A DNA stretch of 13,324 bases, from positions 1-13,324 of the forward strand of contig MU657167.1 of assembly GCA_026770575.1 (NCBI GenBank). The letters run 5' to 3'. Positions 1 to 8,177 of this stretch are shown here, piece by piece (positions within the stretch are counted from its first letter, which is position 1; every line of letters begins with the position of its first letter). The notes below the pieces were generated by a model. It saw nothing but the letters and a program-made list of their open reading frames with translations, ran no database searches and had not been told where the DNA came from. The position numbers were made by a program, and so were the translations under genes. This DNA is from Pelagophyceae sp. CCMP2097 (lineage: Eukaryota; Sar; Pelagophyceae).

Positions 1-2
1 GA

Positions 3-50
3 GACGTCGCAGGCGCCTTCGACGCCGCCAATCCCGATTTTGAAGACTGA
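3..50 (+). CDS. Possible C-terminal end of a gene cut by the window edge
   Basis: The third forward frame is open from the window edge and reads DVAGAFDAANPDFED before a TGA at 48-50. Its composition is more protein-like than frame 2, which is Arg-rich. Frame 1 is also open, to a TAA at 64-66, so the choice of frame is a guess. A drop to AT-rich sequence follows at 51-95, including the 12-bp palindrome CCTTTTAAAAGG at 59-70, which would suit a 3' UTR. No function can be assigned from 15 residues. Confidence 0.2.
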   Translation, partial: DVAGAFDAANPDFED

Positions 51-100
51 TGAAAACCCCTTTTAAAAGGATTTATTTAAGCCTTTATTTTTAGCGACGC

Positions 101-214
101 GGGTCCGGGTTCGGGTCCGGGTCTCGGCACTCAGCCTCGGGTCCGGGTCCGGGTTATTGCGGGTCCGGGTCCGGGTCCGGCCTCGCCACGGCGGGTCCGG
201 GTCCGGGTCCTGGG
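101..214 (+). repeat. GGGTCC hexanucleotide tandem array, G-quadruplex prone
   Basis: Imperfect tandem copies of GGGTCC occur in four blocks (101-121, 139-153, 161-180, 193-214) separated by short interruptions. The blocks at 101-121 and 193-214 each have four GGG tracts separated by 3-4 nt loops, which is the classic G-quadruplex pattern on the plus strand. The unit does not match common telomere repeats. It reads as a degenerating microsatellite. Any open frame through it is a low-complexity artefact. Confidence 0.85.
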
Positions 215-375
215 ATTTTCAAAGACCCGGGCCCGGACCCAAAGACCCTTTGTCGACCCTGAGAGGGAGCCGATTTTGTCAGTTTTCGATACGATTTCGG
301 AGATTTGAGCTACGCGGTGCCCAGCGTTTTTTTTTTTTTTTTTTTACCAATTGGGGGTCACAGTAGGGTCAAAAG

Positions 376-400
376 GCGTTGCGTTATATATACTGGGCCC
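376..400 (+). repeat. 25-bp direct repeat, copy 1, with TATATATA core
   Basis: This stretch, GCGTTGCG followed by a TATATATA-type core and GGGCCC, recurs at 715-739 with 23 of 25 bases identical. Copy 1 lies just outside the left terminal inverted repeat of the MITE. Copy 2 overlaps the inner end of the right one. The repeat may mark an earlier duplication or insertion event. The TATA-like core could act as a promoter, but nothing in the sequence proves that. Confidence 0.7.
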
Positions 401-489
401 ATAACCCGTGATGACCCGCTGGGGGCAAAAGGGGATTCACCGGATCATTATCCTTAGAGGTGATTGTGGGGCACTTGCGGATGGTCTCG

Positions 490-500
490 GGTTCGATTCC
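490..500 (+). promoter_or_regulatory. tRNA-type B box (RNA polymerase III internal promoter motif)
   Basis: The 11-mer GGTTCGATTCC matches the B-box/T-loop consensus GGTTCGANTCC. The flanks CGGG and CCCG form most of a T-arm stem. I found no acceptor stem pairing with the AGGGGGC that follows, and no convincing A box upstream. It is therefore not a tRNA gene, but could be a tRNA-derived remnant inside the MITE. Confidence 0.45.
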
Positions 501-561
501 CGCAGGGGGCACTCGATTTTGGCGAGTGTTACCCTGGTAAGCCTCCACTCCCCAGCGGCCA

Positions 562-620
562 CGTGTCCAAGACACGCAGTAAGCCCGCCCTGCGGCAACA
601 GGTTCAAGACCTGCAGTAAG
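562..620 (+). repeat. Two covarying CAA-loop hairpins, each followed by CAGTAAG
   Basis: Hairpin 1 (562-576) is CGTGTC-CAA-GACACG. Hairpin 2 (599-613) is CAGGTT-CAA-GACCTG, with one T-G wobble. Both have a 6-bp stem and the triloop CAA, and both are followed at once by CAGTAAG (577-583 and 614-620). The copies are 37 nt apart. Their stems differ in sequence but keep pairing, so the fold rather than the primary sequence appears conserved. Confidence 0.6.
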
Positions 621-714
621 GCCGCCACCGAAGCCAGACCAAGGCCCGGTGCATTATCGTATTTTGCCTTTCTCCACGCTAAACCTCCCGTTCCTACGGT
701 ATGCGTGTGGGGGA

Positions 715-739
715 GCGTTGCGGTATATATACCGGGCCC
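715..739 (+). repeat. 25-bp direct repeat, copy 2
   Basis: Second copy of the repeat at 376-400, differing at two positions (T to G and T to C). Its last four bases are shared with the start of the right 66-bp inverted repeat. Confidence 0.7.
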
Positions 740-1068
740 CACAATCACCTCTAAGGATAATGATCCGGTGAATCCCCTTTTGCCCCCAGCGGGTCATCAC
801 GAAAGGGGAGGGGGGCGCACCCACTTTTGGGCCGCTGAGTATTCTAGAAAAGTACTTTCCAAGCACGGCAAGGGAGCTGACATAGTCAAGCTGTGTACCT
901 CCCAGCGCACTCTCGGAGGTGCGCTGACTCTCAGGTCTGAAGCCTCTGACGCGCATACGCAAAGTGAGATACTACCCACCGTGTAGGCCCTCTTAGGGGG
1001 GGGCACCCACCCACTTGTGAGCAAATTGACCCTACTGTGACTCCCCACTTGGTAAAAAAACAGAACGC

Positions 1069-2378
1069 AGGTCGACGTCACAACGAAGCTTTCCGCGAAG
1101 AAATCGGCTCGATTGGGCCGACGCGGTGCCCGATGGTGCTGCCTCTGAAAATGTATATACGTATCGCAGCGTCGCCTAAGCCACGTCGTCGCCCAGGACG
1201 AGCAAGGTCCGCCTTGGACCGTCTCGCGTCCGTTTAAGTGCCGTGAAGGGGCCAGAGGGTCCGTTTCGGACCTTTGAACCTTGGCGCTGCGCCACGCACT
1301 CGGCTTACAGCTGCTCGGTATGGGCTCGCAAGTTGTGTCAGCTGCAAACCCAAAAGGAGCTGGCTTCGTCGGGCGCTCGCAGGCGGCCAGTCAGTCAGTC
1401 AGTGGTTACCCTTTCATAAAATTTGAAGCTGGGCGGCCAATCGTCGAGGGGAAATCGGCGATTATGGTTCGAAAACCCGGAACTTTGCAAGGAAGGAGTG
1501 CCAGTGGTAGAGTAGTAAGAGGAGGGAACGACCCGGCATCGCAGGGTCTAGCGCCAGCGCTCAGGCTACTCGGAGGGCTGAGCCTGTCCCACAATGGCCC
1601 GACGCCCGACGCTGGAGCGGACGAACCCCCCTCCCCCTTCTTCCGGCCTCTGGCTCGTATTTTATCAGGCTCGGGGCGCCGGCTCGGCTCGGCGGGCCGG
1701 CATCGGCGGTGAATCAGGGTGCTCGGAGTGCGGAGCTCGCTCTTGTGTGGATCAGTGCGCAGTCGGGGGTTCGTGCGTCTTGTGGTGGGCGGGCGTCGGG
1801 CTCGACGGAAGGTCGGGCGGAGATGTCGGCAGCGGCAGCCGGCAAAGTCGCGCGCCTCGCTCGGATAGGAGGTGCGTTGTTATGGGCGTGTATGGCACGG
1901 CTCGGTCGGGCACGCGGTGCTTAACGTAACTTGTGTGCTGCGTGGGTGTTCTTGGGGACTCGTTCGTGTTGTGGGCTCGTACGGGGAGGTGTTCGGGGGG
2001 TTGGGGGAGGCTCGTCGGTCGGCGGGCCCATCCATGCCTTGAAGGGCGGGCGGGCGCGTCGGTGGAAGGGCGGGTGGGAGGTTCGTCGTCGAGGCTGGCA
2101 CAGTCGAAACCGGATTTTGCTCTGGCCGCAGAGCTCGAGATGCAACTCGAATGACCGGGTAATTGTAAATGTGCTTCAACGTGTACTTCTCCTCCTCAGG
2201 CGTGGGTGCGATACCACCAGATCCAGTGGCCCTACAGTCGTTTAACGGATCGATACTTTGACACTTAGACGCGCATCAAAGTGTTTCACGTAAAGACGCC
2301 GCGAGTGGATGTACGTCGTCGCGCGCGGCCGCGTCCGGCTTGACGAGCCTACGGGAGCGGACTCAAGGCGGGCGCTGT
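1069..2378. other. Intergenic region without a supported gene
   Basis: No frame here shows a recognisable domain or a consistent exon series. A (CAGT)4 microsatellite lies at 1388-1403. From about 1590 to 2110 the plus strand is strongly G-rich, with long runs of GGGCGGGCG and GGTGGG type, which keeps several frames open by chance. The large minus-strand gene ends at 2379, so its 3' UTR should occupy the right part of this stretch on the minus strand. I see no clear polyadenylation signal there. Confidence 0.5.
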
Positions 2379-5300
2379 TCAAGAGACGACGATCTCAGCC
2401 CGACTCGCCTCTCTGTCGAAAAAATTCCCGCAAAAGACGACAGACGCGGCGGCGTGCCCGCGCGCGGCGAGCCAGCGGTTCCAGCGCCGGATCGCGCGGA
2501 GCTCGCCGAGCAGCATCGGGTCCGGCACCAGCTCGTCGCCGCCGGCCGCGGCCTCGGGGAGCGGTCCCGACCGCTCGATCTTGGCGGCGAAGCCGCGCCG
2601 CCACAGCTTCTTCCGGCCGCTCTGCTTGCGCAGGTAGTCAACGGCGACGAAGAACTCGTCGTCGAAGCGCTTCGCGGGCAGCGTGCCCTTGAACGACTTG
2701 CCTACAAACAGATGGCACGTCGTCGGGCGCGGTTGTCTTTTCCCAGTCCACGCAACGTGTCGAGTCTCGAAGAAATTCGTTTGATGACGCCGCCGGGCAC
2801 GGAGCGCCTCGACGCCTATCGAGGTCGGTGTCAAACGAATCGAAAGCTCTGATTGACTACGACAACGTTTTGCGGGACGCCGGATGCGGACCGGCGACGT
2901 AGAGCGGCGGCAGCGGCTTCTTGGCATCGGCGCGCTTCTGGTTCATCTTGTCAAAGCATCGACGACTTTGATCATGACCGCGCTACGAAAGGAGAATCAT
3001 ACGTTTGAGGGTCGTTCGAACAGCAGTGGCCTTACCGCTTGCCGGCGCCGGTGAACTTGAACGCGCCCAGCGACGGGCAAATGTTGAAAAAGCGCTTCGT
3101 CTTCGCGGCCTTGCCGCCGAGCATCGTCGCGCAGTTGTACATCGCGGCGGCCTGCGTCGGCGAGGATCAGGCGACGAGTGGATGTCGTGAGATGTGCTTG
3201 GAAAAGTCGGCTCTCGAACGTAGTGACTCGACACGACAACAAGAGAAGAGCTTCCGGGACGCCGCGCACCTGCCTCGACTTCCGTCTCGCACTGGCCGAG
3301 CTTGAAAAGCTGCCGAAATGTTGGCCTCCGCCCGGGATAGTCAGTTGTGCTGCGAACCGCCCTTCCACGCAGTCGACGCCGAAGAAGCGTTCCTGCGCAC
3401 AGCACAAGAATCACAGATGATCAGAGATACTCGCGACGTCGAAGAAAAAGGAGACGACAGGCCGGGTCCAAAGAACGCACCATGTCTATCGCCTCGGCGA
3501 ACGCGTGCTCGAGCGAGTAGAGGCACTCGAGCGGGTCGCGCGGGAAGTTGTAAACGTAGTTCGGCTCGAGGCCGTTCTGGACGCGGTGCTCGGCGTACAG
3601 CCGCTCCCGCTCCTCGCGGTGCAGCGCCGTCGCCAGCGCGTCCGTGCCGAGGTATCCATCGCTCTTCCCGACCGACTTGCGGCCTCGCCAGCGTGGGTCG
3701 GCCGGCGCGGTGCGCTTCTTGGGGAGGTGTCCGTCCTTGGCGTGGAACGTGTAGTAGAAGTGGTTGGATACCTTCTTGCCGGTGTTAGAGCGCACATTGT
3801 TCTGCGCCATCACCTCGACGCCGTAGAAGCCGTAGAACTCTTTCTGCAGCGCGGCGGGGTACGGCGACGCCGCGCTCGTCTTGGCGTAGCGCAGGTGCTT
3901 GAAGAGGCCGTAGCAAAAGCCTATGATGTGACGCAGGGTCGAACCATCAACCAACGTCGCGTATGCCAATGCCAATTCCTCCCAAAACAGCAAACCACCC
4001 CCTGAAGAAAGAAGACATCCTCTCTCGACGTGCGTCCCTTCTCAGCGTTTCAAAAGTTTGGGCAAAGGTTGAATCAACGACGCCGTCTTCGTACGCGCGG
4101 CGCTGGCGAACTTCTCCGGGTCGTTGATGGACAGGCCGCCGAGCGTGTGCGCGATGATCGGGTACTTCTCCATCGCCTTGAGCAAGGCGGGGAGCCGGCG
4201 CCTAGCAATTTTTCTCGTCTTCTCCGCGACCCTTGGACAAGGTTTGGAAAGGGCGCCTCCTCGACGCAACCAACAAAAGCCACGACTGAGAAGAGGCGGG
4301 ACTCTGGCGCGGCATACAGCGCGGCGTGCGCCCAGACGCAGTCGGGCGTGAAGCCGTCCGAGGGGCACGCTGGCGGCTCCGTGCCCTCAGGAATGCGCGA
4401 CGGTACCGGCACCAGCGGCTTGATCCTGGCGTTGCACACGGTTCCAGCAAGAGGGAGGAGCAATCAAGGGCGAGTTCGAAAGATGATTGCTTTGGAACCG
4501 AAGCGGGGCGAACGTCGGGATCTCCGGCCAGACGCTCCGCCGGCGCGTGAAGCGTGACGCGACGGGCAGGCCCTCGCGGAAGTTGACCACGTCCTCCGCC
4601 TCGAGCCGCTCGAACTGGCTCACGAGGTCCTCCGTCGCCGCGCTCGTCGCGCCTATAGGAATGTGCGTAAGAGAGATCTCAATTTTGTCTCCACTCGATC
4701 TCTCCACTTGATCCGCGCCCAAGGACACTGATGCGCGTGCGCTTCGCGAGCATCCGCGGCCACTTGGCGCGCAGGTGCTTGCCGATGTCGGCGAGAGAGA
4801 CCTTAATCGCCTTGAGGCGCCGCCGCAGCTCTCTCTTGGTCCTCTCGCTCGCGCAGAGCCGCTCGAGCTCGGGCTTCAACTGGTGCAGCTTAATCATGAG
4901 CTACGGACGAGGTGGTCGACGAAAGTGTCAGGCATGGGGGTCGCTCGAGGACGCTGCGTCCAAAGGTTACCATGGCCCGGCGCCGAGACCACTTGTCAGC
5001 GCAGAAAAGCTGATTCGCAGGCTGAGCAGACCTTGGGATCATGCTCCTGATGACCTTGCCCGTCGAAGAAGTCACTTTGGGCCCATTGTTTTTCTGCTCT
5101 CGAGGCTTCGGCACCTACACAGAATTTATCGGCGTTAAAGACGAGCACAATTCAAACGCTGATAGAAAGAACATCGTCGTTCGCACCACGTTCGCCGCGC
5201 GCCAGGCCGCGTGCCGCATCGCCGCCTGCGACTCAGAGATCCACAAACGGCGCACGCAACAAAAGATCAAGAGAAGATAACACACCGAGAGGTGCGGCTG

Positions 5301-7605
5301 CCCGTCCTCGTCGGAGCCGCCGAAGCCGTCGGGGTCGACGGCGCGCTTGCCGAGCCAGCCGACGATGCGGCCTCGCTGCTCGTCCTCGGGTTGCTCGGCC
5401 TCGAGCGAGCGCAGGAAGTGGCGCCGGCGAATGTCGGCGAACGGGTTCTCCGACAATGCCACCGTCCTCGTGGATGCCCTCACACAAAGCGATGCGCCGC
5501 GCGAGCAAAACGTCGTCCAGCTGGCCCTCGTAGCCGAGGTTGCGCAGGTACTCGCGGTGGCCCTCGAGGCGCTTCGTGCGGCGCTCCAGGCCGAGCAAAA
5601 CGGAGAAGTGGACCTTGGAGCCGCGCTCAGCACTGCAGTCGAGGCAGTAGAGGACGCGGCCGGCCGGGAGGCCGCCGGGGAAGCCGGCGCAGTACGAGTG
5701 GCAGTACTTGTCGCAGGACCGGTCCTTCTTCTTGTCCGCCTTGCAGCGGAAGAGCAGCGCCCGCTCGCACGAGTCGTGGCAGACCTCGCAGCGCGGGTGC
5801 ACCTCGATGGGCTGCGCCTCGACCGGCCGCGCCTTGAGAACCCGCTGCACGTGCTCAAACTCGAGCCGCCGCATGCGGTCGTCGCTCCACCGGTTGCGGT
5901 TCTTCTTGACGACGACGTTCGACGCGAGCACCTCCTCCTCCACCTCCGCGTGCTTCGACGCCTCGCGCGCCGAGTCGTCGGCGGCTTTCGCATGCGCAGC
6001 CTGGCGCTCGGCCTCGGCGGCCATGGCGCGCTCAGCGACGGCCTTTGCCATGCGCGCGTCCATCCAGGCCTCGTAGCGCGGCGCGCGGAGCATGTCGCGG
6101 TACAGCTCGAGCCACCGCTTCGCGCCCGGCGTGCCCTCGTCGATGCGCCGCTTCATGACCTCGTCGATGCGCAGCGACAGCGGCGGCTTCAAAGGCGGCT
6201 CGACGAACGCCTCGCTCGAGTACAGGCTCCAAAACGGCCGCAGCATCTCCTTGAAGTAGTCTGCGTCGGGGTCGTAGACGTCGCCCTCCTTGGGCAGAGG
6301 GATGCCGGCGTACCGCAGCCGCGCCGCCATGATCGGGTCGACGCGCCGCCGCGTCTCGGGGAGCACGCGGTACACCTCTGGCTGCAGCGCCTTGTTCAGG
6401 TCGACGCGCACGTGGTGCGGCAGCGCCCACGTCGAGTCGTGCGTGTCAATGTCGCAGTGGTAGCTTTGGTAGTACCGGCCGCTGTAGCACTCGACGAGGT
6501 CCCACTTCTTCAGGATGGCCGCGCGCTTCTTCTGCGCCTCGGTCACCGGCCGGACGATGTGGTCCTCGCGCTCCTCCGACTGCGGCGCGAGCGTCGGGTT
6601 TGCGCGCCGCCACGCGTCGTGCTCCTGCTGGTAGAACGGCCAGTTCGGCAGCCCGCACGCGTGCAGCGTTGTTGCACGCACCAGCGCCAGGTCCTCAAAC
6701 TTGAGCAACGCGTTCGAGGTCCACCACTCTGGGTCCGCCTCTTCCTGCCGCCGCAGCGCCTCCTTGGCCTGGTCCTTGAGGACACGGCTCCGCTTGCAGT
6801 CGCGGATGAACGCATCGAGGTCGTCTGGCAGCGCCAGCGCCACGCGCCGGTTGAGCCGCGGCGACACCTGCACCGCCCGAAGCCGCACCGACACGCTCGT
6901 ACGCGAAGAGCTGCTCGACGCCGCAGCCGGCAGAGGCCCTCGAGGAGCTTTGGCGTCGTCGAGCATCGCCGCGTACTTGGCCGCGAGGTGCGCCGGTCTC
7001 AGGGCCTCGAGGGCGCGCTGGAGCTCGGTGACCGTCGCAAAGTGCGGCTGCGCGCGGCAGACGAACCACTCGTCGCCCTGCGCCGTCTTGCGCGCGAAGC
7101 CGAGCGCCAAAAGGACGCGCTGCGCCGGCGGCACGTCGAGGTGCGCCTTGACGTTCGGATTCGACAGCTTGAGCCAGCGGTACTTCGGCTCCTCCAGGTA
7201 CGTGTAGACGCTCTTGAGCGCCACGATCAGCGCCTCGCGCGACTGTGACGAGAGCCAGCGCAGGCCGAGCGTCGTCGAGACCTATTCCGTTTTGGGGTCT
7301 TGCTGCGGAGGCGCGTTCGACCGAAAAGGTACGGCTTGACGCACCGCCGGGGCCTGCGGCGCGACGACCACCGTCGATGCCGGCGCCGGCGCAGCATCGC
7401 GAGCAGGTCGCTCCGGGTCGCCTCCCGAGCTGCTCGACGTCGCTTGCCGCTTCTTCTGTCCGTCTTGCGCGGCCCGCGAGCGCCTCTCTTGCCGCGGCGA
7501 CTCGGCGGCGCGGTCGTCGTCGTCGTCGCACTGGTTGAGGACGAGCGCCAGCGCCAGGCTCGGCTGCGTCTCGGCGGTCTCGTCGCGCGACCTAGAGCTT
7601 TCCAT
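2379..7605 (-). CDS. Multi-exon regulatory protein with PUB, WW, PHD and AP2-like domains
   Basis: Reconstructed exons, 5' to 3': 7605-7333, 7281-5512, 5447-5286, 5225-5187, 5114-4971, 4900-4729, 4652-4499, 4425-4287, 4176-4095, 3920-3481, 3392-3270, 3151-3036, 2965-2892 and 2701-2379. All introns start GT and end AG, and every junction is in phase, giving about 1,336 aa ending in TGA at 2379. Model residues: low-complexity acidic/Ser/Ala N-terminus 1-91, PUB about 106-185, WW about 351-379, charged helical stretch about 500-545, PHD about 589-642, AP2-like domain in the 3392-3036 exons, then a basic C-terminal tail. By family, PUB binds the C-terminus of p97/VCP, WW binds proline-rich peptides, PHD reads histone tails and AP2 binds DNA. 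A nuclear regulatory role is inferred. The weakest junctions are the 5511 (GTTTTG), 4498 (GTTCCA) and 2891 (GTCCGC) donors. The start could instead be the ATG at 7913 with two more exons. Two adjacent genes remain an alternative reading. Confidence 0.7.
3036..3392 (-). other. AP2/ERF-like domain split over two exons
   Basis: Exon 3392-3270 gives FFGVDCVEGRFAAQLTIPGG followed by GQHFGSF. Exon 3151-3036 gives AAAMYNCATMLGGKAAKTKR then FF. Together they follow the AP2 layout: an F/Y-x-GV strand, a GRFAAQLTIP strand, a GxF strand, an AA-x-(A/M)-Y helix start and a terminal G-x-x-A-x-(T/L)-(N/K)-F. The linker between GSF and the helix is longer than in plant AP2/ERF domains. The intron (3269-3152) sits in that linker, so the extra residues may reflect a slightly wrong donor. 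AP2 domains bind GC-rich DNA and are common in algae. Confidence 0.5.
3481..5447 (-). other. Middle exons of the large gene, domain not recognised
   Basis: Nine in-phase exons link the PHD region to the AP2-like exons. They include a 39-nt micro-exon (5225-5187, AAMRHAAWRAANV), a basic coiled-coil-like exon (4900-4729, rich in Leu, Lys, Arg and Glu) and a long exon (3920-3481). The long exon has many aromatic and polar residues in conserved-looking blocks such as YGFYGVEVMAQNNV, NHFYYTFHAKDGHLP, KSVGKSDGYLGT and VYNFPRDPLECLYSLEHAF. I do not recognise this block. Intron sizes across the stretch are 60-174 nt. Confidence 0.55.
5635..5790 (-). other. PHD-type zinc finger of the large gene
   Basis: Ligands in order are CEVC, a Cys after LLFR, a Cys in the RSCDKYC stretch, then HSYC and finally CLDC. 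This fits the Cys4-His-Cys3 spacing of a PHD finger with an expanded loop (CKADKKKDRSC) between ligands 3 and 4. The residue before the last CxxC is Tyr where PHD fingers usually have Trp two residues earlier. Extra cysteines make the exact ligand set ambiguous. PHD fingers commonly read the N-terminal tail of histone H3. Confidence 0.65.
6418..6504 (-). other. WW domain of the large gene
   Basis: The segment starts at a Trp (WDLVECYSGRYYQSYH) and ends STWALP. It has the two signature Trp residues about 25 apart, the central aromatic pair after Gly-Arg, a His on strand 2 and the closing Pro. The loop before the second Trp is about five residues longer than usual (CDIDTHD). WW domains bind proline-containing peptides. 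Confidence 0.65.
7000..7269 (-). other. PUB-like domain of the large gene
   Basis: The segment reads SREALIVALKSVYTYLEEPK followed by YRWLKLSNPNVKAHL, then an LLALGFARK stretch and a final helix LQRALEAL. This matches the PUB pattern known from peptide:N-glycanase and UBX proteins: a helix, a P-x-KYR-x-(hydrophobic) motif, an N-P-x-(aromatic/V) turn, a conserved hydrophobic-GF, and a closing helix. PUB domains usually dock on the C-terminal tail of the AAA ATPase p97/VCP. The first 19 residues of the exon precede the GTG codon at 7224 and are in frame only if the acceptor TAG at 7284-7282 is used. Confidence 0.65.
7333..7591 (-). other. N-terminal low-complexity exon, duplicated unit copy A
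   Basis: This exon encodes SRDETAETQPSLALALVLNQ, an Asp run, and a Ser/Ala/Pro/Arg-rich stretch, all likely disordered. It can be read from the ATG at 7605 or reached through the acceptor CTCTAG at 7597-7592 from an upstream exon. It leaves through the donor GTACCT at 7332. The intron to the PUB exon is only 51 nt (7282-7332). A diverged copy of its first part lies at 7822-7899. Confidence 0.6.
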
Positions 7606-7683
7606 GTGCGGGCCGCCGTCAGTCGTCAGAATCTCTCGAGGGCCCTTTTTTCAAACGCGTAGATAAGACGGTAATCGACTCAC

Positions 7684-7746
7684 GACTGCGCGTCTCGCGT
7701 CGCGACGTCGTTCAGCGCCAGCGAGCCCGGCGGCGGGAGCGAAGAC
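7684..7746 (-). other. Small upstream exon, unit A (duplicated exon pair)
   Basis: Acceptor CATGTAG (ending 7747) and donor GTGAGTCG (starting 7683) frame a 63-nt exon encoding SSLPPPGSLALNDVATRDAQ. Phases fit both neighbours: two bases carried from exon 7822-7899 and two passed to exon 7591-7333. A homologous exon with the same acceptor and donor lies at 8111-8176. Confidence 0.5.
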
Positions 7747-7821
7747 CTACATGCAAAATCTCGGTGGCGTCGCGACGATGACCGTTCCGTCAAACACACG
7801 TTTCCGACACGGTCGGCTCAC

Positions 7822-7913
7822 CTTGCCGCCGCGCGCTGGTCGACGACGACGGGCGCCAGCGTCAGGCTCGGCTGCGTCTCGGCGGTCTCGTCGCGCGACC
7901 TAGAGATTTCCAT
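7822..7913 (-). other. Possible alternative first exon, unit B copy
   Basis: The ATG at 7913 opens MEISRSRDETAETQPSLTLA and runs to a strong donor, AAG/GTGAGCC (GT at 7821). It copies the start of exon 7605-7333, offset by 308 bp. Spliced to 7746-7684 and on to 7591-7333, it gives a 1,383-aa form of the large protein. If the acceptor CTCTAG (ending 7900) is used instead, it becomes an internal exon (7899-7822). Confidence 0.45.
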
Positions 7914-8110
7914 CGTTCGGGCCGCCGTCAGTCATCGGTCATTCTGGAGGGCCGTTTTTCAAAAGCACCTCTTCTTCGACGCTGCGACGCGCGGCTCGGG
8001 TCGCGCGGTGGACCTCGCCGGTCGCGCTGCGGGCGCGTCGACGCGCTGCTCCGACCTGTGGTGCACATTGTGAAGAAGGGACCACGCGCAGACGACAACG
8101 TTCGACTCAC

Positions 8111-8176
8111 GAGTGCGCGTCTCGCGTCTCGACGTCGGCCCGCAGCGCCAGCGAGGCCGCCGCCGGCGGCGACGAC
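8111..8176 (-). other. Possible further upstream exon, unit B
   Basis: A polypyrimidine-rich acceptor (TATATTTTTTTTGTCATGTAG, shown split: TATATTTTTTTT then GTCATGTAG) precedes a 66-nt exon encoding SSPPAAASLALRADVETRDA and HS. It ends at the donor GTGAGTCG. It is a diverged copy of exon 7684-7746 and in phase with exon 7899-7822. No start codon is visible within it, so its use would need an even earlier first exon that I cannot place. Confidence 0.4.
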
Positions 8177-8177
8177 C

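Larger units (their letters stand above)
407..801. mobile_element. MITE-like element, 395 bp, with perfect 66-bp terminal inverted repeats
   Basis: Positions 407-472 and 736-801 are exact reverse complements over 66 bp. Outward from 407 and 801, and inward from 472 and 736, the match stops at the next base. The 263 bp between them has no convincing coding sequence. Size, lack of coding capacity and perfect terminal repeats fit a miniature inverted-repeat transposable element. The lack of mismatches between arms suggests a young copy or ongoing sequence homogenisation. No simple target-site duplication is visible, so the superfamily is not assigned. The inner part holds a tRNA-type B box (490-500) and a pair of covarying hairpins (562-620). 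Confidence 0.75.
325..1068. mobile_element. Outer inverted-repeat element enclosing a nested MITE
   Basis: The left arm (about 325-371) is GCGTT, a run of about 19 T, then ACCAATTGGGGGTCACAGTA and GGGTCAA. The right arm (about 1025-1068) is its inverted copy with a few mismatches, a short A run and AACGC at the tip. The two arms face each other about 650 bp apart and lie outside the inner MITE. No open frame resembling a transposase lies between them, so this would be a non-autonomous element or the host sequence of a nested insertion. Target-site duplications are not clear. An 11-bp direct repeat (312-322 and 1121-1131) sits next to the left arm but is offset by about 50 bp from the right arm. 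Confidence 0.55.

Noticed and set aside
101..214. Telomeric repeat
   Set aside because: GGGTCC does not match known TTAGGG- or TTTAGGG-type units and the array is interrupted and internal.
430..510. Possible tRNA gene around the B box
   Set aside because: The T-arm is nearly right, but no acceptor stem, anticodon arm or A box could be placed upstream.
312..1131. 11-bp direct repeat ACGCGGTGCCC (312-322 and 1121-1131) as a MULE-like target-site duplication
   Set aside because: The left copy abuts the outer element, but the right copy lies about 50 bp past the right arm, and 11-bp matches are expected by chance in this GC-rich sequence.
1281..2245. Several plus-strand frames of 66-143 codons
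   Set aside because: G-rich composition keeps stops rare. No domain, no phase-consistent introns and no consistent codon pattern.
3481..3920. A second AP2 domain in the long exon (FYGVEV ... GYLGT ... VYNFP)
   Set aside because: Isolated motifs resemble AP2 strands, but the spacing is too long and the central strand pattern is absent. Left as unassigned.
5448..5511. Frameshift mutation between the PHD exon and the next segment
   Set aside because: A 64-nt intron with GT and AG ends and matching phase 0 explains the frame change. The GTTTTG donor is weak, so a frameshift remains a minor possibility.
5347..7248. 633-codon plus-strand open frame
   Set aside because: It is antisense to the PUB/WW/PHD exon. 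Its protein is dominated by Arg, Ala, Leu and Val as expected from the mirror of GC-rich codons, and it has no domain.
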